NCBI GenBank assembly: GCA_022451445.1
Contig: JAKUSY010000251.1
Coordinates: 1 to 5,156 of the forward strand
Direction of reading: 5' to 3'
DNA length: 5,156 nucleotides
DNA from: Planctomycetota bacterium
GTDB lineage: Bacteria; Planctomycetota; UBA8108
The position numbers and the translations under genes were made by a program. Numbering within the stretch: the first letter of the stretch is position 1; the number at the start of each line of letters is the position of its first letter. Below are positions 1 through 5,156 of this stretch, one piece after another. Under the pieces are notes generated by a model. It ran no database searches. It saw nothing but the letters and a program-made list of their open reading frames with translations, and was not told the DNA's origin.

Positions 1-38
1 CGCGGGTTCCACGGGTGAGTGATTTGAGCATTGGCGGC

Positions 39-69
39 TTGACGCGCGGCCACTCAGCGGCAACATATG
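39..69 (+). promoter_or_regulatory. Weak candidate promoter for the nitrilase-family gene
   Basis: TTGACG at 39-44 matches five of six bases of a sigma-70 -35 box. The only nearby -10 candidates (CATATG at 64-69, or overlapping hexamers) are poor and give a spacer of about 19 bases. It lies within the short leader ahead of the start codon at 125. Treat it as a possibility; the true promoter may lie left of the window or use another sigma factor. Confidence 0.2.
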
Positions 70-124
70 TAGGCGCATCGTCGTTTTATGTTTCGTAGAC
101 AAGCCTGGCCTGGAGAGTTTCCTG

Positions 125-1144
125 ATGAAGTACGCAGTCGCGGCCTGCCAGACCGATTTCCCCTGTCCCCGCGAGCGCGGTGAGATCTCGGCCCGGGTGG
201 ACCGGATGCTCGCCATGATCGATTCGGCGGTCGCGGGCTACAAGCCCTTCTACCCGGTCCGGCTCGTGGTCTTTCCCGAGTTTGCCCATGCGGCGCCGGT
301 ATATCTGAGCGCCCGCGAATTGAGAGAGAAGCTGGCGGTCGAGCTGCCCTGCGAGCATACCGAGCGCTACGTGGAGAAGGCGCGCGAGCTGGGCATCTAT
401 ATTCAGACCGGGAGCTTTATTGAGATGGATCCGGCCTGGCCGGGGGCGGTCTTCAATACGACCTGCCTGATCGGCCCCGAGGGAATTCTCTACAAATACC
501 GCAAGGTGAATCCATGGCTGCCGTGGGAAGTACACGCCAGCCCGCACGATCTGCCGGGCTACGCGGAGGAGCTCTTCCCAGTGGCCCGCACCGAGCTCGG
601 CAATATCGGTTGCGCCATCTGTTACGACTGGCTCTTTCCCGAGGCCATCCGCGAGCTCACCCTGAACGGGGCGGAGATCCTGATCCGGGTCTCGGCCTAT
701 ATGGATCCCTGGGGAGCGACCTCCCCCATGGATTGGTGGACCGTTATCAACCGCAGCAGGGCCATCGAGAACCTTGCCTACGTGGTCGCCTCGAACCAGG
801 GGGCCAGCCTGGAGAACTATCCGCCCTTCTCCTGGCCCGGGGGAAGCATGGTGGTCGATTACGACGGGCGTATTCTCTCCCAGGCGGATCCGGGTCCTGG
901 TGAGAAGATCGTCGTGGCGGAGGTCGATATCGAGGCGCTGCGCCATGCCCGGCGCGAGCGCCTGGGGCACAACCCCCTGGCGCATTTTCGCAGCGGCGCC
1001 TATACCACCGCCGGCCAGGGAGGCTACTATCCCGGCGGCACCTTCAAGGATGCGGCCTCCGATGATGGCGATCGCGGTGTGGAGGAAAACGAGCAGGCCA
1101 TCAGGGACGTACTCGATGACGATCCCTGGAAGACCGGCGGCTAG
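125..1144 (+). CDS. Carbon-nitrogen hydrolase (nitrilase superfamily), aliphatic amidase-like
   Basis: A 339-residue cytosolic enzyme of the nitrilase superfamily, predicted to hydrolyse a C-N bond in an amide, nitrile or carbamoyl substrate through a cysteine thioester. The catalytic residues are visible: Glu52 in VVFPEF, Lys127 in YKYRKVNPW, and Cys166 in GCAICYDWLFPE. Glu135, eight residues after the lysine, matches the accessory glutamate of amidases. The blocks KYRKVNPW and GAEILIRVSAYMDP resemble AmiE/AmiF aliphatic amidases more than omega-amidases or carbamoylputrescine amidases, but the substrate cannot be read from sequence. The C-terminus (about residues 290-339) is acidic and glycine-rich, without a recognised domain. 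The ATG at 125 follows GGAGAG (112-117) at seven bases, which supports this start. There is no signal peptide. The gene stands alone on its strand and converges on the DsbA-like gene. The family call is firm; the amidase subgroup is inference. Confidence 0.93.
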   Translation: MKYAVAACQTDFPCPRERGEISARVDRMLAMIDSAVAGYKPFYPVRLVVFPEFAHAAPVYLSARELREKLAVELPCEHTERYVEKARELGIYIQTGSFIEMDPAWPGAVFNTTCLIGPEGILYKYRKVNPWLPWEVHASPHDLPGYAEELFPVARTELGNIGCAICYDWLFPEAIRELTLNGAEILIRVSAYMDPWGATSPMDWWTVINRSRAIENLAYVVASNQGASLENYPPFSWPGGSMVVDYDGRILSQADPGPGEKIVVAEVDIEALRHARRERLGHNPLAHFRSGAYTTAGQGGYYPGGTFKDAASDDGDRGVEENEQAIRDVLDDDPWKTGG

Positions 1145-1159
1145 GGCAGTGGAACCCTA
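1142..1159. terminator. Small hairpin across two convergent stop codons
   Basis: TAGGG (1142-1146) and CCCTA (1155-1159) form a perfect five-base-pair stem with an eight-base loop. The left arm starts with the TAG stop of the nitrilase-family gene. The right arm ends with the complement of the TAG stop of the DsbA-like gene. It lies exactly between two convergent genes, where a bidirectional terminator would be expected. The stem is short and no strong T-tract follows on either strand, so this is at best a weak terminator. Confidence 0.25.
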
Positions 1160-1984
1160 ATAGAGCATCTCCTCGGGTATCAGTACCTGCTCCTGGCGCA
1201 CCTCGAGCGGCAGGCAGTAGAAGGGGCCTTCCCTTACGACCCCCATGGCCCTCAGGCACTTCTCTATGGCAGGGGTCTTCATATTGGTCACCATCTGCAG
1301 CTCCGCCATGGTGATCCGGGGCTGCATCTCCAGGAGGCGCCGCCAGTCGCTGTCGGTTCCCCGGAATCTCTTGCGGGATTTGTGATCGACCCCCATCGCG
1401 TAGAGGCCATCGAGGAGGTCGCGGTATGGAACCGAGCCCTGCAGGACCTTGGGCTCCTCCATGGTGGGTCTGCGAATAACGATGGTGGGGAAGCCGAAGC
1501 CGTAGCGCGCGCCCTCTTCACGATCTGAACTGAACAGCGCATCGGCGCGGCCGTTGGATAGCTGTTCAATCATGTCCGTGGAGCTCAAGCCCAACTCTTC
1601 GGCCAGGGAGAAGAGAAACTCGAGATCATCGATGTTTTTTTTCTCGACGTAGAAGGCCTCCCGGATCCGGCGCAGAAGCCGGCGGGCGGCCTCGTCGCTG
1701 CGCACAGCGACGGATTTTACCGCCCGGCAGGCGACAAAGGTGCTCTGCAGTATGTGAGCTTGCCATACGTCGGGTTCAAACGGCATACCGGACACTTCGG
1801 CTGCTGTCTGCCAGTGGCGTATGATGAGGCTCGGATCCGGAACGGGATGGTCCCTGAGCCCGGCCATGACCATACGCCAGCGCAACTGCTCTCCCCACTC
1901 GAAGAGAAACGTTGTCTCCACGGGTTGAAAAGCCCAGCACCAGCTGCAAGCCGGATCCTCCAGAAATACCACCTCTAATTCCAT
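1157..1984 (-). CDS. DsbA/FrnE-like thioredoxin-fold protein with HTH-like C-terminal tail
   Basis: A 275-residue protein of the DsbA family (FrnE/YjbH-like cytosolic branch), predicted to be a thiol-disulfide oxidoreductase or a redox-linked adaptor. After the first strand (MELEVVFLEDPA) comes the active site Cys13-Ser-Trp-Cys16, followed by a helical insertion with the conserved-looking STFVACRAVKSV (Cys86). The cis-proline loop is GFGFPTIVI with Pro166. No signal peptide or membrane segment is visible, so it should act in the cytosol. Residues of about 213-260 look like a winged helix-turn-helix (ITMAELQMVTNMKTP, then EKCLRAMGVV). An ATG at 2083 would add 33 residues, but they carry no family similarity. 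The ATG at 1984 has a strong Shine-Dalgarno and starts directly at the thioredoxin strand, so it is preferred. A run of eight A on the coding strand lies at 1635-1642. Family call strong; exact function unknown. Confidence 0.88.
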   Translation of the reverse strand: MELEVVFLEDPACSWCWAFQPVETTFLFEWGEQLRWRMVMAGLRDHPVPDPSLIIRHWQTAAEVSGMPFEPDVWQAHILQSTFVACRAVKSVAVRSDEAARRLLRRIREAFYVEKKNIDDLEFLFSLAEELGLSSTDMIEQLSNGRADALFSSDREEGARYGFGFPTIVIRRPTMEEPKVLQGSVPYRDLLDGLYAMGVDHKSRKRFRGTDSDWRRLLEMQPRITMAELQMVTNMKTPAIEKCLRAMGVVREGPFYCLPLEVRQEQVLIPEEMLY

Positions 1985-1989
1985 GACCG

Positions 1990-2000
1990 CTCCTCTCTCC
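1990..2000 (-). promoter_or_regulatory. Strong ribosome binding site that fixes the DsbA-like start
   Basis: On the minus strand GGAGAGAGGAG lies directly ahead of the ATG at 1984, with five bases between the AGGAG core and the start codon. This supports 1984 over the longer in-frame ATG at 2083. Confidence 0.8.
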
Positions 2001-2072
2001 ACTCGTGAAACTACTGGCCCGGAGGCCGGAAAGCTCGCCGCCACCAGCACCGGCGAATAATGACCCGCTACT

Positions 2073-2088
2073 TGTCCCGCCAAGGACA
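2073..2088. promoter_or_regulatory. Possible CRP/FNR-family operator
   Basis: TGTCC (2073-2077), six bases, then GGACA (2084-2088) is a perfect inverted repeat. It has the same five-six-five layout as CRP-type sites (TGTGA-N6-TCACA) and CooA-type sites. It sits between the weak minus-strand promoter candidate and the DsbA-like start, where a bound protein would more likely repress than activate. The match is by architecture only; no regulator is encoded in the window, and a five-base dyad can arise by chance. Confidence 0.3.
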
Positions 2089-2098
2089 GTTTGTTTAT

Positions 2099-2127
2099 TT
2101 ACTACGGTCCACCATCTGAAGAGACAA
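2099..2127 (-). promoter_or_regulatory. Weak candidate promoter for the DsbA-like gene
   Basis: On the minus strand TTGTCT (complement of 2122-2127) stands 17 bases ahead of TAGTAA (complement of 2099-2104). The -35 match is four of six and the -10 match is poor. The spacing and the AT-rich setting fit, and it would give a leader of roughly 110 bases. Confidence 0.25.
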
Positions 2128-2177
2128 TCGGCATTTCGGCAAGTAAAACTTGTGCCAACATCTGTCCCCGACAGTCC

Positions 2178-2205
2178 TTGCCCGTGCCACGAGAACTGGT
2201 ATAAG
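2178..2205 (+). promoter_or_regulatory. Extended -10 sigma-70 promoter for the PRPP-synthetase-like gene
   Basis: TTGCCC (2178-2183) matches four of six -35 bases. TATAAG (2200-2205) matches five of six -10 bases, and the spacer is 16 bases. TG at 2197-2198, one base before the -10 box, gives an extended -10 element. Transcription would start near 2212 and leave a leader of about 75 bases before the ATG at 2287. The dyad CTGTC-N3-GACAG (2162-2174) ends four bases ahead of the -35 box and could be an operator. This is the best promoter in the window. Confidence 0.55.
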
Positions 2206-2236
2206 TTCATTCTGCTCTTGCGTTGTTCATGATCTT

Positions 2237-2260
2237 TTCTGAAGTGGTTCCACCACAGAA
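2237..2260 (+). promoter_or_regulatory. Imperfect 24-base dyad in the leader of the PRPP-synthetase-like gene
   Basis: TTCTG (2237-2241) pairs with CAGAA (2256-2260), and GTGG (2244-2247) pairs with CCAC (2250-2253), with two mismatched positions between the arms and TT at the centre. It lies in the predicted leader, downstream of the promoter at 2178-2205. It could be an operator or an RNA hairpin with a four-base loop. Function is unknown. Confidence 0.3.
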
Positions 2261-2286
2261 GCGTTCTGCGAAAGCGAGTCGCACAG

Positions 2287-3468
2287 ATGGAATTCGAGAA
2301 ACTGCAGGGTGACCCCCAGTTTCGTTCCTGGCTGGAGCAGTTCATAGAGGATCGTGTCCGTGATGAGCTGAAGAGGGACATGGACAGGAGGGCGCGGGAA
2401 GCCTTCTCGCTCGTCTCGGTAAGGCCGGATGATGCGCTGGCCGATTCCATGGCCAGGATCCTCGGCAAGCCCCTGGTCCCGGTGGAGATCCTGACCTTCG
2501 GCGATGGGGAGAAGAAAGCCGTCGTGAAGGAGAACCTGCGCGGCAAGCACGTCTATGTCATCGCCACCGTGGGCTATGGGGAAGACCCGGACGTTTCGTT
2601 CGCCAACGCGCTCAAGATCCTCTCGACCCTGAAGCGCACCTGCAAGGTGCGCCAGATCAACTTCGTGGTTCCATGCCTGTGGTACCAGGCACAGGATAAG
2701 ACCCATGCGCGGCGGGAACCTATCACGGTTCGCGATGTCGCCGACGACCTCATCCGCCGGGGCATGAACCACATCATCGTAACCTCGCTGCACGCCGAGC
2801 AGATCGAGATCGCCTTCGACAGCTTCGATCATCTGAAGATGGAGCCGCTGTTCAGTGACTATCTGAACCATCGCTTTATCGAGCAGGGCGAGAAGTTCAT
2901 CCTGATCTCCCCCGATGACGGCGGCGTGCGCATGCGCGAAGAGCTCTTCAAGAACATGAATCCGGACTGGGTAGCCGGCCAGGCCGCCGTTCACCAGCTG
3001 AGGGTGAGGGGGTCGGTAGACGAGAAGCAGGTGCTCGACTTCGTGGGGGAGGTCGAGGGGCATATCGGCATCATTCTTGACGACATGATGCGCTCGGGTT
3101 CCACCATGTTCCAGGCCGCCAAGGCGGCCAAGGAGAAGGGGGCCAAGAAGGTGATCGGCCTGGTCACGCATTTCTACGGGTTCGACAGCGAGACGCACGG
3201 GCGATTTGACGAACGGCTGGTGGATTCGGCCCTCGATGAGCTGATTTGCACCAACAGCCGGGGCGGCCTCGAAGAGCGCCTGGCGGAGAGCAAGATCCTC
3301 AGGGATCGCCTGACGGTCATCGATATGGCTCCCTATCTTTCCAAGGCGCTGATCAATTTCCAGACCGGTGGAACGGTGAAGGACATGATCGCCAGTGTCG
3401 GTGAGCTTCGGGACCTCTACAGGGTCGTTCATCTCGCCGGCTCGGAAAGCCCGCTGGAAGAAGACTGA
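2287..3468 (+). CDS. Ribose-phosphate pyrophosphokinase (PRPP synthetase) family protein, divergent
   Basis: A 393-residue cytosolic protein of the PRPP synthetase family. The canonical enzymes transfer diphosphate from ATP to ribose 5-phosphate, making the precursor of nucleotides, histidine, tryptophan and NAD. Class I landmarks appear in order: FGDGEKKAVVKENLRG (71-86), WYQAQDKTHARREPIT (132-147), SLHAEQIEIAF (167-177), ISPDDGGVRMRE (207-218) and the ribose-phosphate loop LDDMMRSGST (264-273). It is longer than the usual 310-320 residues because of a charged, helical N-terminal extension of about 40 residues and a short C-terminal tail. Key positions differ from housekeeping Prs: ARQD reads QAQD, the catalytic Lys-Arg-Arg of the flexible loop aligns with Arg239-Val-Arg241, and DDMIDTGGT reads DDMMRSGST. 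It may therefore be a second paralogue rather than the main Prs. The ATG at 2287 is the first canonical start after the in-frame stop at 2230; its Shine-Dalgarno is weak. Codon 32 (2380) is an alternative start. Confidence 0.85.
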   Translation: MEFEKLQGDPQFRSWLEQFIEDRVRDELKRDMDRRAREAFSLVSVRPDDALADSMARILGKPLVPVEILTFGDGEKKAVVKENLRGKHVYVIATVGYGEDPDVSFANALKILSTLKRTCKVRQINFVVPCLWYQAQDKTHARREPITVRDVADDLIRRGMNHIIVTSLHAEQIEIAFDSFDHLKMEPLFSDYLNHRFIEQGEKFILISPDDGGVRMREELFKNMNPDWVAGQAAVHQLRVRGSVDEKQVLDFVGEVEGHIGIILDDMMRSGSTMFQAAKAAKEKGAKKVIGLVTHFYGFDSETHGRFDERLVDSALDELICTNSRGGLEERLAESKILRDRLTVIDMAPYLSKALINFQTGGTVKDMIASVGELRDLYRVVHLAGSESPLEED

Positions 3469-3496
3469 GGCGGCCTCGAGGATTGCCCGGTCCGGC

Positions 3497-5156
3497 TCAG
3501 TCCGGGTCGTAGGCCAGATTCTGCGCCAGCCACTTCTCGACCACCGCCGGAGCCAGGCCTTTTCTCCGGGCGTAGTCCTCCACCTGGTCCCGATCGATCC
3601 TGCCGATGGCGAAGTACCGGGACAGGGGATGAGCGAAGTAGAAGCCGCAGACCGCCGCGGCCGGCTGCATGGCGCAGCTTTCGGTGAGCTCGATGGAGGT
3701 GTTCTCCTTCACCTTGAGCAACTCCCAGATGGTCGGCTTCTCGCTGTGGTCAGGGCAGGCGGGGTAGCCCGGGGCGGGTCTTATTCCGCGGTAGCGTTCG
3801 GCGATCAGGTCCTCGCAGCTGAGCTCTTCCGCGGCGCCGTAGCCGAAATTTTCGCGCGCCCGCAGGTGCAGGAGCTCGGCGAAGGCCTCGGCGAGCCGGT
3901 CCGCGAGGGCCTTGGCCATGATGGAATTATAATCGTCGTTTTCGGCTTCAAAGCCGGCGCAGAGCTCATCGAGGCCGAAGCCTGTCGACAGTGCGAAGGC
4001 GCCGAGGTGGTCGACCTTGCCGCTGGTGGCGGGGGCGACGAAATCAGCAAGGCAGTATTGGGGCTTTTTCCTGTCGCGCCGGTGCTGTTGGCGAAGGAAG
4101 TGAAGGGTGGCGAGAGCCTTCCCGCCTTCTGTCGTGTCGTAGAGCTCCACATCATCGCCGTGCGAGCTGGCCGCGAAGAAGCCGGTGACCGCCCGGGCCT
4201 CGAGGAGCCCGCCGCCGACGATGGTCCCCAGCAACTCGAGAGCATCTTCATGGAGCTTCCCGGCCTGCTCGCCAACGATGGGATCCTCCAATACCTTCGG
4301 GTATCGCCCGGTGATCTCCCAGGCCGCGAAGAAAGGCGACCAGTCGATGTAGGGGACGAGCTCAGCCAGGGGAAAGTTCTCCAGGACCTCGATCCCCAGG
4401 CTGGAGGGCTGGGAGAGCTCCGCCTCTTTCCAGTCGTCCCGGAAGCCGTGCCGCCGCGCATCGGCGATGCTGAGCATAGCGGCCGGCTTCGACCGCGACG
4501 CCTCGTATTGTTCGCGCGCCTGGTCCTGCGCCTTCGAGTTTTCCTCCAGGAAGGTTTCCAGGTTCTTTCCGCCGCCGCGGAGGGTGGAGCAGACGCCGAC
4601 GGCTCTCGATGCGTCCAGCACGTGGACAACGGGGTGGGAGTATCGCGGTGCGATCTTGATGGCGGTATGCGCCTTGCTGGTGGTCGCGCCGCCGATCAGC
4701 AGGGGGGCCGAGAAGCCGGCCTTCTCCAGCTCTGAGGCCACCGCCATCATCTCGTCCAGCGAGGGGGTGATGAGACCGCTCAGCCCAATGAGGTCGGCGT
4801 CGAGTTCCCTGGCCGTCTCGAGGATCTTTTCGCACGGCGTCATGACGCCGAGATCGATCACTTCCCAATTATTGCAGCCGAGGACGACCCCGACGATGTT
4901 CTTGCCGATGTCATGGACATCGCCGCGCACGGTAGCCATGACGATGCGCCCATCCGACCTCGTCCCGGAACTTTTTTCTTCCTCCATGAAGGGCTCGAGC
5001 CAGGCGACGGATTTTTTCATGACACTCGCGATCTTGACGACCTGCGGCAGGAACATTTTTCCTTCGCCGAAGAGATCACCGACGATTCGCATGCCATCCA
5101 TCAGAGGCCCCTCGATCACCTCCAGCGGCTTCTCAAAGAGCTGGCGGGCCTCTTCG
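3497..5156 (-). CDS. metH: Cobalamin-dependent methionine synthase, C-terminal part (partial at the window edge)
   Basis: This is the 3' end of metH; the gene continues past 5156, so the start codon is outside the window. MetH moves a methyl group from methyltetrahydrofolate to homocysteine via cobalamin. The visible 552 residues match roughly the last 45% of the approximately 1,230-residue enzyme. They begin in the cobalamin cap domain (EKPLEVIEGPLMDG, then GKMFLPQVVK). The Rossmann-like B12 domain follows, with GDVHDIG carrying the lower axial ligand histidine (codon 4913-4915), then GLSGLITPSLDEM and LIGGATTSK. The rest is the AdoMet-binding reactivation domain, with YIDWSPFF, YCLADFVAP, DDYNSIMAKALADRLAEAFAE and GIRPAPGYPACPDHSEK, ending in RDQVEDYARRKG and LAQNLAYDPD. 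All key motifs are intact. The homocysteine and folate domains lie beyond the edge. An in-frame GTG at 5119 lies inside conserved sequence and is not the start. The gene converges on the PRPP-synthetase-like gene with 28 bases between stops. Confidence 0.98.
   Translation of the reverse strand, partial: EEARQLFEKPLEVIEGPLMDGMRIVGDLFGEGKMFLPQVVKIASVMKKSVAWLEPFMEEEKSSGTRSDGRIVMATVRGDVHDIGKNIVGVVLGCNNWEVIDLGVMTPCEKILETARELDADLIGLSGLITPSLDEMMAVASELEKAGFSAPLLIGGATTSKAHTAIKIAPRYSHPVVHVLDASRAVGVCSTLRGGGKNLETFLEENSKAQDQAREQYEASRSKPAAMLSIADARRHGFRDDWKEAELSQPSSLGIEVLENFPLAELVPYIDWSPFFAAWEITGRYPKVLEDPIVGEQAGKLHEDALELLGTIVGGGLLEARAVTGFFAASSHGDDVELYDTTEGGKALATLHFLRQQHRRDRKKPQYCLADFVAPATSGKVDHLGAFALSTGFGLDELCAGFEAENDDYNSIMAKALADRLAEAFAELLHLRARENFGYGAAEELSCEDLIAERYRGIRPAPGYPACPDHSEKPTIWELLKVKENTSIELTESCAMQPAAAVCGFYFAHPLSRYFAIGRIDRDQVEDYARRKGLAPAVVEKWLAQNLAYDPD

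Larger units (their letters stand above)
1985..2286. other. Divergent intergenic control region
   Basis: These 302 bases separate the divergently transcribed DsbA-like and PRPP-synthetase-like genes. The part from about 2090 is more AT-rich than the flanking genes. It contains a good plus-strand promoter (2178-2205), a weaker minus-strand promoter candidate, and several short dyads: TGTCC-N6-GGACA (2073-2088), CAAGT-N3-ACTTG (2140-2152), CTGTC-N3-GACAG (2162-2174) and an imperfect 24-base dyad (2237-2260). I find no convincing gene or known riboswitch in it. Confidence 0.75.

Noticed and set aside
3..98. Short open frame at the left edge, possibly the tail of an upstream gene
   Set aside because: About 31 codons are open to a TAG at 96-98, but the translation shows no recognisable family, and the other two frames stop within 21 bases. 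It cannot be told from chance.
86..985. Minus-strand open frame (299 codons) opposite the nitrilase-family gene
   Set aside because: It is antisense to a gene with an intact catalytic triad and a good ribosome binding site, and its own translation has no family features.
1985..2083. N-terminal extension of the DsbA-like protein from an ATG at 2083
   Set aside because: The 33 added residues show no family similarity or clean signal peptide, whereas the ATG at 1984 has a strong Shine-Dalgarno and starts at the first thioredoxin strand.
2227..3432. Long minus-strand open frame (401 codons) opposite the PRPP-synthetase-like gene
   Set aside because: It mirrors the plus-strand gene in GC-rich DNA. 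The translation has no recognisable family, while the plus strand carries clear PRPP synthetase motifs.
3928..3933. Perfect TATAAT on the plus strand inside metH
   Set aside because: It encodes part of the conserved MetH segment DDYNSIM on the minus strand, and no -35 box stands at a suitable distance (TTGGCC is only 10 bases away).
3395..4735. Long plus-strand open frame (446 codons) opposite metH
   Set aside because: The minus strand encodes highly conserved MetH domains. The plus-strand translation is low-complexity and without motifs, as expected for an antisense shadow in GC-rich sequence.

Overview
The window is GC-rich, densely coded chromosomal DNA, most likely from a proteobacterium. 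The clearest taxonomic hint is the cobalamin-dependent methionine synthase at the right edge. Its cobalamin and activation domains follow the Escherichia coli MetH type closely, including a nearly unchanged C-terminus. That makes a gammaproteobacterium plausible but does not prove it. I see no tRNA, rRNA, insertion sequence, CRISPR array or prophage gene.

Layout from left to right: (1) a short leader, then a plus-strand carbon-nitrogen hydrolase of the nitrilase superfamily (125-1144) with an intact Glu-Lys-Cys triad, closest in its motifs to aliphatic amidases. (2) Twelve bases later and convergent, a minus-strand DsbA/FrnE-like thioredoxin-fold protein (1157-1984). It has a CSWC active site, no signal peptide and a C-terminal helix-turn-helix-like tail. 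(3) A divergent intergenic region of 302 bases (1985-2286), relatively AT-rich in its right half. It holds a good extended -10 promoter for the next gene and several short inverted repeats, one with CRP/FNR-family geometry. (4) A plus-strand ribose-phosphate pyrophosphokinase homologue (2287-3468) with an N-terminal extension and several substitutions in catalytic motifs. (5) Twenty-eight bases later and convergent, the 3' part of metH on the minus strand, running off the right edge.

The genes alternate in strand (+, -, +, -), so no two of them form an operon. The dsbA-like and PRPP-synthase-like genes share a divergent control region, which could allow joint regulation. Methionine synthase, PRPP synthesis and amide hydrolysis are all housekeeping or nitrogen/one-carbon chemistry, but nothing in the sequence ties them into one pathway. 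I did not find a convincing new multi-gene system. The best leads are the divergent PRPP synthetase paralogue and the DsbA-fold protein with a possible DNA-binding-like tail.
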